This document shows, piece after piece, positions 17,306 to 26,438 of a stretch of 64,000 nt of DNA (its first letter is position 1; each line of letters begins with the position of its first letter). The translations under genes and the position numbers were made by a program. The notes beneath the pieces are model-generated. The model was given only the letters and a program-made list of their open reading frames with translations. It had not been told where the DNA came from and did no database searches. Source of the DNA: Planctomycetota bacterium (GTDB taxonomy: Bacteria; Planctomycetota; UBA11346); NCBI GenBank assembly GCA_016745075.1, contig JADGDD010000003.1:186001-250000 (forward strand), read 5' to 3'.

Positions 17306-19597
17306 TTAAGCTATGTGTTGCCAAGCAGCCCATTCATCAAGAGACGTAACCTGCTCCTTATTAGCAAGCACAGCAGCTAAGACGGGGAGCCAGTCTGCTT
17401 CAGGATGGTGCAATGATTGAGCCGTTGCAATTACTCCAGAATAGTCCCAAGTACCAGTACGCAGGTTTTCTAAAACGAGACGCTTCAATTGTATCAGTGC
17501 TGGTGGTTGTTCAGATTCTTCTCCACAACAGTACTGATACATCCATAGTTCCAGAGTAAGAGCTGGTACAGTTTGGTCGGTAATATGTAAAAATGACTGT
17601 TGTATTAAATGACGTCCTTCATCTAACTGGTTTAATGAGAGGCATAAACGGGCATAATTCCCAAAATGATTTGCGTTTTTAGGGTCTAACTCAATAACTT
17701 TTTTATACAGTTTTTCTGCCGCATCGTGTTCAGAACGAATGTCTGTAAGGAAGTTTGCATAACCCTCAAGAATACCTGCATTTTTAGGATTTATTTCAAT
17801 CGCTTTTTTATAATACTCTTCTGCTGCATCATATTCAGAACGAATATTTTTTAGGAAGAGTGCATAATTTCCAAGAATACCTGCATTTTCAGGGTCTATT
17901 TCAATCGCTTTTTTATAATATTCTTCTGCTGCATCGTATTTAGAACGAATGTTTGTAAGGAAGTTCGCATAATTTCCAAGAACTTTTGGTTTTTTAGGGT
18001 CTATTTCAATCGCTTTTTTATAATATTCTTCTGCTGCATCGTATTCAGAACGAGTGTTTTTTAGGAAGACTGCGTAATTTCCAAGAATACCTGCATTTTT
18101 AGGATCTATTTCAATCGCTTTTTTATAATATTTTTCTGCTGCATCGTATTCAGAACAAATGTCTGTAAGGAAGTTTGCATAGTTCCCAAGAATGTCTGCA
18201 TTTTTAGGATCTATTTCAATCGCTTTTTTATAATATTCTTCTGCTGCATCGTATTTAGAACGAATGTCTGTAAGGAAGATTGCGTAATTTCCAAGAAGAT
18301 TTGTATTTTCAGGGTCTATTTCAATAGCTATTTTATGCTGTTCTTCAGCCGCATCGTATTCAGAACGAATGGTTTTTAGGAAGAGTGCATAATTCCCATG
18401 TAATTCTGCGGACTGAGGCAAATTCTTAATGGCAGCCATATACATATGATCACGCTTCTCCTCATTTTTTTCGGCATTTATTTCGGATTGCCAATTCCAC
18501 CATGTTCGTGCTCCTGTGGTCCGTGTCATTGTGTTGTTAATGGCTTGAGTTAATTCTGCTGTATCAGGGGATGTTTTTGTAGCTGTACCATCTGCCTGCA
18601 CAGATAGGTTGATTGAATCGATAGTTTTTTGGAGTTCTTGACCCTGATCAACAATACGTTTTGCCCTTTTTTTAGCGCGGTCAAGCAAGGTTTGTTCTGG
18701 GATGGGGAATTGAAGAGCATCGCCTATAAACATCATGGTTTCATCAAATCCAGGAATAGGGACAAGAGAACCTTTCTGTCGTGCGACAAATTCTTTGATT
18801 TCAGTGCTCGGCTCAGGCCCTTCTTCCCAATAACACCAATACACGCCACCAGGCAATGAGGTTTCAGGAAGTTCGTTAAGCAACTTCATGAGACTGCCGT
18901 CATTTCCTCCATAACCAAATACGATGGGTGTGAAGTCCTTAAAGAGCTTGATGAGGGCTGTTTGTAAACTCTCAGAAAGGTCGGTTTGAATTTCTTTCGG
19001 GTCACTTTTAGGAGCCAGTAGTAAATCATTGTGAACTTTAACAATAAGAGGGCGACGTGTACGAGAGCGAATAAAACCAGCGAGTGATTCATGCCCACAG
19101 ACTAAAGGGTAGGTGTCACCATAAATGGACAGTGCATCAGCAACAAGGTTATCAAAATTTGTCGTTATAACAACTTTGTGCCGAGTTGTGTCCATTATAC
19201 GGGCAAGAACAGAGTAGCCAAAACTAGGTTCGGAATCTTTCATCTGGTCTTCTAGGTAGGCATAGCCGCGATTTGGATCACTGCTATACATACGATTGTA
19301 CAGGTCCGAATAGGCGGCTGCTTGGTTCTGTGGGTCAAAGTCGGGAATACCAAGATTTTCCGTGTTGATCCAATCTTTGAACGGAATGGTTCCGTAGTCC
19401 ATAGATTCACGATGAAGGACGGGGAGCCAGTCGTCAACCATTTCACTGGCGGTTTTGATATTTGATGTTCGTGAGGCTCCAGCGCCAAGAATGAAAGCGA
19501 AGGAGCGATCAATCATTGTTTCATGTGCAGAGATAAAGCGATCTTTTAAGCCCGTGAGCGATAGCGTTGTTACGTCCAAGCTGCTGTCATTTGACAT
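17306..19597 (-). CDS. SIR2-domain protein with tandem TPR array, probable anti-phage defence NADase
   Basis: 763 residues. The N-terminal SIR2-like domain has FILGAGASRTS (residues 36-44), VVITTNFDNL with N146 and D148, KVHND with the likely catalytic H188, and IVFGYGGND. From about residue 377 come TPR units. Seven of them (412-656) are 35 residues each and nearly identical, core YDAAEEYYKKAIEIDPKNA. A helical C-terminal region ends the protein. SIR2 domains fused to repeats occur in bacterial defence proteins that degrade NAD+ on infection (DSR- and Thoeris-like logic). Defence is inferred, not shown. It is a single gene between housekeeping genes, with no partner visible. GGAGAG lies 9 bp before the ATG. 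Confidence 0.85.
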   Translation of the reverse strand: MSNDSSLDVTTLSLTGLKDRFISAHETMIDRSFAFILGAGASRTSNIKTASEMVDDWLPVLHRESMDYGTIPFKDWINTENLGIPDFDPQNQAAAYSDLYNRMYSSDPNRGYAYLEDQMKDSEPSFGYSVLARIMDTTRHKVVITTNFDNLVADALSIYGDTYPLVCGHESLAGFIRSRTRRPLIVKVHNDLLLAPKSDPKEIQTDLSESLQTALIKLFKDFTPIVFGYGGNDGSLMKLLNELPETSLPGGVYWCYWEEGPEPSTEIKEFVARQKGSLVPIPGFDETMMFIGDALQFPIPEQTLLDRAKKRAKRIVDQGQELQKTIDSINLSVQADGTATKTSPDTAELTQAINNTMTRTTGARTWWNWQSEINAEKNEEKRDHMYMAAIKNLPQSAELHGNYALFLKTIRSEYDAAEEQHKIAIEIDPENTNLLGNYAIFLTDIRSKYDAAEEYYKKAIEIDPKNADILGNYANFLTDICSEYDAAEKYYKKAIEIDPKNAGILGNYAVFLKNTRSEYDAAEEYYKKAIEIDPKKPKVLGNYANFLTNIRSKYDAAEEYYKKAIEIDPENAGILGNYALFLKNIRSEYDAAEEYYKKAIEINPKNAGILEGYANFLTDIRSEHDAAEKLYKKVIELDPKNANHFGNYARLCLSLNQLDEGRHLIQQSFLHITDQTVPALTLELWMYQYCCGEESEQPPALIQLKRLVLENLRTGTWDYSGVIATAQSLHHPEADWLPVLAAVLANKEQVTSLDEWAAWQHIA
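17630..18364 (-). repeat. Seven 105-bp tandem repeats encoding TPR units in the SIR2-TPR gene
   Basis: The DNA repeats with a 105-bp period and is highly conserved even at synonymous positions in the central units; the outermost units are more diverged. This points to recent unequal crossing-over or slippage within the gene. Such arrays are often miscounted in short-read assemblies. Confidence 0.9.
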
Positions 19598-19701
19598 AAT
19601 TCTTAACTCTCCTCGATCGAAACCTCATTAAGAGCATTTTATTGTAGAGAAACTACACGAGATAAGAAATAGGTTTTTCTCCTATCTTTTATAGTGGTGT
19701 T

Positions 19702-21417
19702 CTAAATCAGCCCATCTGTTTGAGTTTGGTACAGTCGGTAATAAGCGTCTTGGCGTTTGAGTAGCTCTGCATGGTTACCGTCTTCAATAATACGGCCATT
19801 TTCTAAATACAGTATACGATCAGCGGCAACAATCGTAGAGAGACGGTGGGCAATGGTGACGCTGGTTCGGCCAGCGAGCATGCTGTCCATTGCTTGTTGA
19901 ATACGTTGCTCGGTCAGTGAATCCAGTGATGAGGTTGCCTCATCCATAATCACAATACGTGGGTTTTTTAAGAGGACGCGGGCAATTGCCAGACGTTGGC
20001 GTTGACCACCAGAGAGTTTGAGGCCACGAGTGCCGATGGTGGTATCAAGACCACCTGTGAGTTCTTCTATAAATTCTCTGGCTTCGGCTTGTGTGAGTGC
20101 AGCCCAAATCTTTTCATCTTGGCTTGGGTCATTGGTAAATAATAAATTATAACGAATACTGCCATCGAACATCGGGTTGTCTTGAAACACCATACCAATG
20201 TGTTGACGGAGGCAGGCGGGGTTGAGAGCTGCACTTGCATGACCGTCAATCTTTATACTGCCGGAATCTGGATGAACAAAACCGATGAGTAAATTGGAGA
20301 GGGTTGTCTTGCCACCCCCAGACGGACCAACCAGCGCAACGCGTTGACCATCAGGAATATCTAATGAGAGATTGGAAAACAAAGGGGTACTGCCAAAAGC
20401 AAAACAGACATTATTTAAGCTGATGCTGCCAGTGTTGAGCGGTTTACTGTCACCGTTTGCGTATTCATCTGGTAAATCACAGACTTCCCTAGCTCGTTTG
20501 CTAGAGACGAGGCGAGCTTTCATTTCCGACCAAAAATAAATAAATTGGAACAGTGGGCTGCGCAATAATTCAATAAAGACGACAAAAGCCATCATATCAC
20601 CAAGCGTCATGTGGTGGTGGAAGACACGATAGCTGCCAATGCAAACAACTAAGAGCCACGGCAATAATAATATAATGTGAGTAAAGGCTTGCAGGGTTTG
20701 TTGTTTGAGGGCAAAAGTAATGGAGGTGTCAGTGTAGGAATGAACTTCTGCATCAATGCTTGCTTGGTAACGATCTTCACGAGCAAAACAGCGAATGGCC
20801 CGAATATTTTCAATAATATCGGTAACATTGTATTGCAAAGCTTGGCGTTTGGCGAGCACCTCTTTTTGCGCGTCTTCAAGTGCAAAGCGAAGGCGAAAAC
20901 CTACCAGTAAACAAGCCGGAGAAAAGATAAGAGCAAGAACAGCTAATTGCCAATCAAGGACAAGCATGATGGTGCTAATAACCAGAATCATGCAAATAGG
21001 GCGAATGAAAAAACGTATCGTATCAAAGACAAATCCTTCTGCATGCTCAACGTCGGAGGCAAGGCGGCCTATGTGTTTACTAATATCGCCACTGACAAAT
21101 AAAGGGTAGGGTGCGTGTAGCATGGCATGCATCATAGAACAACGGAGACTGTGGCCCATAGCTGCCATGACTCTGTGTACGACATAATTTTGTAAAACTT
21201 GAAAAGCAGATGCGCCGCCACGCATAAAAAAGGCAAGGGCACCAAGAGTTATTAAAGAAAGTGTATCGCCAGCCGGAATAAGATAATCGAGGCCAATTTT
21301 ATTGAGCATAGGCAAAGGAATATTGACAATGGCCATCAATAAAATTAAAACCACGGCTTGCCAGAGAAAACCACGTCCTTGCCGAATGTGCAGCCATAAA
21401 AACTGGAACATATTCAT
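19702..21417 (-). CDS. ABC exporter subunit with fused membrane and ATPase domains (MsbA/multidrug-like)
   Basis: 571 residues. Six transmembrane helices lie within about 1-300, and the nucleotide-binding domain from about 340. Walker A is GPSGGGKTT, the Q-loop lies in GMVFQDNPMF, the signature is LSGGQRQR, Walker B with catalytic Glu is IVIMDEATSS, and the switch His is TIAHRLST, so this ATPase is complete. Its ATG overlaps the end of the upstream exporter gene by 4 bp, so the two probably form a heterodimer. Substrate is unknown; lipid A, peptide and drug are all possible. It is the last gene of the nadC-ABC-ABC run. Confidence 0.9.
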   Translation of the reverse strand: MNMFQFLWLHIRQGRGFLWQAVVLILLMAIVNIPLPMLNKIGLDYLIPAGDTLSLITLGALAFFMRGGASAFQVLQNYVVHRVMAAMGHSLRCSMMHAMLHAPYPLFVSGDISKHIGRLASDVEHAEGFVFDTIRFFIRPICMILVISTIMLVLDWQLAVLALIFSPACLLVGFRLRFALEDAQKEVLAKRQALQYNVTDIIENIRAIRCFAREDRYQASIDAEVHSYTDTSITFALKQQTLQAFTHIILLLPWLLVVCIGSYRVFHHHMTLGDMMAFVVFIELLRSPLFQFIYFWSEMKARLVSSKRAREVCDLPDEYANGDSKPLNTGSISLNNVCFAFGSTPLFSNLSLDIPDGQRVALVGPSGGGKTTLSNLLIGFVHPDSGSIKIDGHASAALNPACLRQHIGMVFQDNPMFDGSIRYNLLFTNDPSQDEKIWAALTQAEAREFIEELTGGLDTTIGTRGLKLSGGQRQRLAIARVLLKNPRIVIMDEATSSLDSLTEQRIQQAMDSMLAGRTSVTIAHRLSTIVAADRILYLENGRIIEDGNHAELLKRQDAYYRLYQTQTDGLI

Positions 21418-23198
21418 GAAGAGGCCTCCCAGTTAATGAAGCCTTCTACTTGCGCGTCATACAGGGATTTATAGACCCCGCCTTGCTCAAGCAATTCGGT
21501 ATGGGTCCCTTGTTCGCGGATGCGTCCGTGTTCTAAAACAACAATACAATCTGCGTGAACAATCGTGGAGAGACGGTGTGCAATGACAATACTGGTACGT
21601 GATTCAAGGACATCATTGAGAGCTTCTTGGATATGTAATTCAGAAACCGAATCAAGGGCGCTGGTGGCCTCGTCTAATAATAAAACATCTGGGTTTTTGA
21701 GGATAACCCGAGCAATGGCCAATCGTTGACGTTGCCCACCAGAGAGGCGAATACCATTAAGGCCAACAACTGTATCAAGTGCATCTGGAAACGATGCAAC
21801 GAAGTCATTGGCATGAGCCAAACTTAATATGTGCCACAGCTGTTCGTCTGTAATGCTTTCAGGATCATCTGCGCCAAGCAGCAGGTTATTACGAATGCTG
21901 GTGTTCAGTAATGTTTGTTCTTGAAAGACCACACCAACATGATGACGTAGTGTTTCCAATGAGAGAGTTGAAATATCTGTGCCAGCTAAGGTAATGGTAC
22001 CGCTGTTTGCGTGGTAGAGTCCGAGCAATAAATGAAAGAGCGTTGTTTTGCCGCTGCCGGATGGGCCAACAATAGCGAGGGTTTCCCCCGCTTGTAAGGT
22101 GAGCGAGAGATCTTCAATAAGTGGAATATCTTCGTGGTAACGGAAATGAACCTGATCAAAGGTGAGACTCGCGCCAGCATTGGCATCCGTTAATTGTTTG
22201 ACATGACGACGTTCATCGTTGTCTTCGGTTGGGAGGTCGAGTGTTTCTTGAATGCGGTGGAGTGATGCATGGCTTTGGGTCAGCACATTATAATATTGCA
22301 GAACATTATTGAGCGGTTCAATCAACATGGTAATGAGCAATATTTGGGCGAGAAAATCAGCAACATTTAATTCGCCACCAATAACGAGCCAGCCGCCAAA
22401 AACAAAGAACATATATTGGGTAAAGATGAGAACAACAGAAGCGCTTGAACGCAGGGCACTTTGACTTGTTTCGATGCTCACATCGGCAAGTTGATAGGCT
22501 TCAGATGTGGTATGTAAATGTTTATGTAAGAGAGATTCAAGGGTAAAGCTTTTAACGACCGAAATAGTATTTGCTGCTTCGGCAATGGTAGAGGAGAGTG
22601 CTTCGCGCAAGTCTACTTTTTCTCGTGAACGTTTATGAACGGTGGCCCGTAGCCTGCGTTGAATGAGAACGGTGAGTGGCATCATGACCAGCGCTAGCCC
22701 AGCAATACTCGGATTCCAGAGAAAGAGAGCGGTCCCGAAAATAAGCAAACGAATAAATGAGGTGATGGCAACATTCACGAGTTCGGCAATGGCCTTGTCT
22801 ACATCATCAATGTCATTGAGCCAACTTGTTGCCTGACCACCAGCTTGGTGATTTAAAAAATAGCCATAGGGTAAACGCACTAAATGGCAAAAAAATTGAT
22901 GGCGCAAATTATTTGCGGCATCAAGAGAAAAACGACGACTTAAACGAACCCGAGCTATGGTAATAAGGGCATGACCAAGATTAAGGGCAAAAGTTGCTGC
23001 TGCAAATAAGCAGATGATTTCAATAATCTCTTGTGAGCTCAGACCTGCGTTGAGTGAAGCAATGAGCCAGGAGAAAAGAAAGGGGGTTGGTGCCAGTAAG
23101 GATTCTGCACAAATAATGAGTATAATTAAATAGACAAAATTACGCTGTCTCAGTTGAGCCAGTTGTAATAAATCTTTAAGGAATTGAAATATTTTCAC
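21414..23198 (-). CDS. ABC exporter subunit, partner of the adjacent exporter
   Basis: 594 residues with six predicted helices (about 20-310) and an ATPase domain with Walker A GPSGSGKTT, signature LSGGQRQR, Walker B VLLLDEATSA and switch VIAHRLST. Both partners keep a catalytic Glu, so unlike many heterodimeric exporters neither site looks degenerate. The start is GTG at 23198, 3 bp after the nadC stop, so the gene is coupled to nadC. The two subunits are clearly homologous but diverged. Confidence 0.9.
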   Translation of the reverse strand: MKIFQFLKDLLQLAQLRQRNFVYLIILIICAESLLAPTPFLFSWLIASLNAGLSSQEIIEIICLFAAATFALNLGHALITIARVRLSRRFSLDAANNLRHQFFCHLVRLPYGYFLNHQAGGQATSWLNDIDDVDKAIAELVNVAITSFIRLLIFGTALFLWNPSIAGLALVMMPLTVLIQRRLRATVHKRSREKVDLREALSSTIAEAANTISVVKSFTLESLLHKHLHTTSEAYQLADVSIETSQSALRSSASVVLIFTQYMFFVFGGWLVIGGELNVADFLAQILLITMLIEPLNNVLQYYNVLTQSHASLHRIQETLDLPTEDNDERRHVKQLTDANAGASLTFDQVHFRYHEDIPLIEDLSLTLQAGETLAIVGPSGSGKTTLFHLLLGLYHANSGTITLAGTDISTLSLETLRHHVGVVFQEQTLLNTSIRNNLLLGADDPESITDEQLWHILSLAHANDFVASFPDALDTVVGLNGIRLSGGQRQRLAIARVILKNPDVLLLDEATSALDSVSELHIQEALNDVLESRTSIVIAHRLSTIVHADCIVVLEHGRIREQGTHTELLEQGGVYKSLYDAQVEGFINWEASS

Positions 23199-23201
23199 CT
23201 G

Positions 23202-24089
23202 TTATACGGGCTCGCACAACATGGAGAGATCAAGGGACGTTACCGAGTGGGTAAGTGCCCCAACGCTAATGCGGTCTATGCCCGTTTCGGCAACACTACG
23301 AATGGTTTCTAAAGTAATGCCGCCAGTGGCTTCTAAGTGTACGGCAGGGTTTAAGCGGTCACGCTCAGCTACGGCTTGGCGTAATAAATCTGGCCCCATG
23401 TTATCAAGCATAACAATCGTCGCATTGGCGGCTATCACTGGTGCAAGATCTGCGAGTTGTTCAATTTCTACGGCGATAGGCGTGTCTGGTCCTAATTGCT
23501 GGCGACAACGAGCTACAGCATCGGCAGGGCCATGTGCCCCATCCATTAAAGCGATATGATTTTCTTTAATGAGAACCATGTCAAATAAACCAATACGATG
23601 GTTTTCAGCACCGCCAGCAACAACGGCTTGTTTTTGCAGGTAGCGCATCTGTGGGCAGGTTTTCCGAGTATCGTAAATTTTGGCTGTGGTTCCAGCAATG
23701 GCTGCTACGTATGTGCTGGCCATAGTCGCGGTTCCAGATAAACGTTGAACTATATTGAGAATAGTTCGCTCAGCAGTGAGCAAAGTTGCTGCACGGCCAC
23801 GAGCGCGGAAGATAATATCCCCGGGCTGAACAGCTGTGCCATCGAGGACAGCGTGGGTAATGCTGACATTGCCGCCACAATATTCAAAAGCGGTATCGGC
23901 AACGGGTAGGCCACAAATAATACCAGAGGCTTTAGCAACAATGCGTGCCTCAAGCTGCGCTTCATCTGGTACTAGACATTTTACGGTTATGTCACCAGAC
24001 AGCGCATCGTTGCCGAAGTCACCACCAATATCTTCTGAAATAGCTTGCTGAATCAGTGAACGCGTAGCGGAATGGTCATAAATTTTCAT
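23202..24089 (-). CDS. nadC: Nicotinate-nucleotide pyrophosphorylase (quinolinate phosphoribosyltransferase)
   Basis: 295-residue enzyme converting quinolinate and PRPP to nicotinate mononucleotide, CO2 and PPi in de novo NAD synthesis. Recognised by EDIGGDFGNDALSGDIT, SGIICGLPVADTAF, ERTILNIVQRLSGTAT, YDTRKTCPQMRYLQKQAVVAGGAENHRIGL (PRPP/quinolinate site) and the C-terminal LEATGGITLETI. The length is normal. nadA and nadB are not in the window. It heads a small operon with the two ABC exporters and lies 28 bp downstream of lptD. Confidence 0.95.
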   Translation of the reverse strand: MKIYDHSATRSLIQQAISEDIGGDFGNDALSGDITVKCLVPDEAQLEARIVAKASGIICGLPVADTAFEYCGGNVSITHAVLDGTAVQPGDIIFRARGRAATLLTAERTILNIVQRLSGTATMASTYVAAIAGTTAKIYDTRKTCPQMRYLQKQAVVAGGAENHRIGLFDMVLIKENHIALMDGAHGPADAVARCRQQLGPDTPIAVEIEQLADLAPVIAANATIVMLDNMGPDLLRQAVAERDRLNPAVHLEATGGITLETIRSVAETGIDRISVGALTHSVTSLDLSMLCEPV

Positions 24090-24116
24090 AATACTCTTTC
24101 GTAAGCTGTGGTGCTG

Positions 24117-26390
24117 TTAAAATGCACCAAAACTGGTGAGTGCAATTTTGAAAAAGAAGCCTTCATCGTAGAGTGTGCCTGTTTCATCAAATTCTCGTTC
24201 GTAAATACAGGAGAGGGAGCCATCTACTAAATGACGAATAAGTTCTATTTGTACGTGATCAATATCTTGACCGCCTTCTAAAAAGGTGCCATCTACGCTA
24301 GTACTATAGCGGTTTCCTACAACAGTAAAACCGGCTGTTTTTGTCCAAGTCGGATCATTATTGGAAACCGTCATATTGGTGCCGTAACGAAAAGAGAGCC
24401 GGTCATCAAACAGGAATAATTCGCTGGTTAAGTCAAACCGAGAAAATTCTTGTTGTTGAGCATTGTAGAGAGCATTGCTACTTAGAGAGAGGGCTGTTGA
24501 TATTTGTCCGGCGATGTTTGCGCTAACGTCTATCAGTGCATCATCGCTGACTTGTTCTATACCAGAACTATCGGTATAGGTGCGCTCCTTTGCTCGCATA
24601 GCCCAACGGCTTAAAAGATCACAGGTAAAGGTATATTCATTTATTCGCAGAGTGTTATTGAGGCTAATAGTCCAGTAATGTTCGTCTTCGGCAAGGGTGT
24701 CGAGGTTGTCCTGAAAGTTAAAGGCGGGCAGATCATGGCCAGTGCCTTTGTTGTGAATTTGCACACCAATTTTTGGAACACATGTGTGAGATATTCCATT
24801 GCCGGATCCGTGCAGACGCACGCGAAAGCCTGAGTCAAAGCGAGTGGTGTAGCGGCTGCTCGCGCTTTCTTCTGTGCCAGCGAGGGTGGCATTGTCGTAG
24901 CTTAAACTTTGTATGGCCAGAGATGCATCCCAAGCAGTTCCACCAAGCCATTGAGTCATACCAAGCTTGGCCGTGTAATGGCTGCGGGTAGCAGATGTTT
25001 CAGTACCAGGAGTGGTGGCGGCTAATGCAAGCTGATCACTGAGAGCGGAAGCACTAATGTGTAAGGGCCCCCAGAGATGGAGCGTTGGCATAGTGGCTGC
25101 CAGTCGGAGATGCCGAGTGGTTTCAGGAAGGGCTAGATGAGGAGCACGATCAGTGTCTGCATAGATACTGCCCCATTCAGTACCCCAGGTGGCCGAGACA
25201 CCACGGCGGGCAAGCGTCATGCTTTCCATATCATCTGGCAGGTAGTCATGGCGGAAACGTTGATTTGGGATGCCAGAGCTCACAGATTGGTCTGCATCGG
25301 CTATATTGGTCCAGCGTAAACGAGCGGCACCGCCAGAGAAACGGAAGCCATAGTCTGTGTCGCTATGTTCTGCATAACGGATTTCGGTTGGGCTGTTACC
25401 TTGAATGTCTCTGACCTGTTCTTCGTCCATCTGGTAGTGTTTGAAGTAACCATTGCCAAAACGAGTCGAGCGCATCCGTAAGCCATAGCCATAACCAAAT
25501 CCAGCCTGATCATGTAGGCCAATACGGGCAATAGGTCGCAGCTTTAGATCACCCAGTGGTGGTAGATCATCACCAAACCATATATGGCTAAAGTAGCCGA
25601 TGCGGGATTTTTTGCCAAAGCGCAACCGTGTCCACGGGTGATCAACGGTGAGGTCATTATGGTAATATGGGAAGGATATAACAGGAATGCCGGCAAGCCG
25701 AACTCGTGGTAGTCGAGTAGTAACCGAATTCAGGTTACGGAGAAATCCCGTGCGTATAAGGTTTGGGGTTTCTGCTAGCTCAACGGTGATTTCATTGGCG
25801 GTAATACTGCTGAGGGCCCCATGGCCGGCAATCTGGTTAGTGTCGAATAAACTAACCAGATTGCCACGCTTGCTACCATGAGCTGCGGTCACTTCAGAGA
25901 GGGTGTCTACTTCTTTTTGTGCTGAGAGTGATACTTCCCAGGTGCGGGCTTCTGTTGAGGCCTCTTGTGGCTTGGCTTCTTTTCTTTTATGAATGACAAG
26001 AGAGATGCTCCAGATGTCACCATCACCAGTTGTGGTATTGTAGCCAAGCCGTTCCGCTGTCAGATGCATGCCAGCAGTGATAAGATTGATGTTACCAGAA
26101 GCAAAGAACAGGCCGCTTTTTTTGTTCCAACGAAGCATATCACCGGTGAGTGTGAGTTCGTTTGTTCGGTTCCAAGGCTGTTCAGAGTGAGGGTCTTGTG
26201 GCAACCGTAAGATAAAGCCCTGTGTCGCGTAGAGAACACCATTCTGTTCATGTACGGCAGGGGCTTCAAGAGATGCTTTGGCGCTGGGCATACTGTTTGG
26301 TTCTGCGGCTTGTATGGAACAGCACAGACCAAGGCAGAGCGGTGGGAGAAAACGAGCCAAAGAGGTCATGCGCAGCATCATTGAGCACAT
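24117..26390 (-). CDS. lptD: LPS-assembly outer-membrane protein LptD (OstA/Imp) homologue
   Basis: 757 residues. After a signal peptide ending near SIQA-AEP, an OstA-like N-terminal domain (about 45-150) has the jellyroll-type strands LTLTGDMLRWNKKSGLFFASGNINLITAG. The rest is a large beta-barrel with alternating polar/aromatic strands and few cysteines. The disulfide cysteines of enteric LptD are not clearly conserved. It inserts LPS into the outer leaflet. The start is uncertain (ATG at 26390, 26381, 26378 or 26369, none with a good ribosome site); 26369 gives the neatest signal peptide. It is divergent from the Wzz-like gene, fitting a surface-polysaccharide region. Confidence 0.8.
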   Translation of the reverse strand: MCSMMLRMTSLARFLPPLCLGLCCSIQAAEPNSMPSAKASLEAPAVHEQNGVLYATQGFILRLPQDPHSEQPWNRTNELTLTGDMLRWNKKSGLFFASGNINLITAGMHLTAERLGYNTTTGDGDIWSISLVIHKRKEAKPQEASTEARTWEVSLSAQKEVDTLSEVTAAHGSKRGNLVSLFDTNQIAGHGALSSITANEITVELAETPNLIRTGFLRNLNSVTTRLPRVRLAGIPVISFPYYHNDLTVDHPWTRLRFGKKSRIGYFSHIWFGDDLPPLGDLKLRPIARIGLHDQAGFGYGYGLRMRSTRFGNGYFKHYQMDEEQVRDIQGNSPTEIRYAEHSDTDYGFRFSGGAARLRWTNIADADQSVSSGIPNQRFRHDYLPDDMESMTLARRGVSATWGTEWGSIYADTDRAPHLALPETTRHLRLAATMPTLHLWGPLHISASALSDQLALAATTPGTETSATRSHYTAKLGMTQWLGGTAWDASLAIQSLSYDNATLAGTEESASSRYTTRFDSGFRVRLHGSGNGISHTCVPKIGVQIHNKGTGHDLPAFNFQDNLDTLAEDEHYWTISLNNTLRINEYTFTCDLLSRWAMRAKERTYTDSSGIEQVSDDALIDVSANIAGQISTALSLSSNALYNAQQQEFSRFDLTSELFLFDDRLSFRYGTNMTVSNNDPTWTKTAGFTVVGNRYSTSVDGTFLEGGQDIDHVQIELIRHLVDGSLSCIYEREFDETGTLYDEGFFFKIALTSFGAF

Positions 26391-26438
26391 TGCTTAGACG
26401 CAATTCATTTTATTGTTGTAGCTTGCAAAAACGGCTTT

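Noticed and set aside
17630-18364. Repeat array as a CRISPR
   Set aside because: The repeat unit is 105 bp without spacers and is in frame with a TPR protein.
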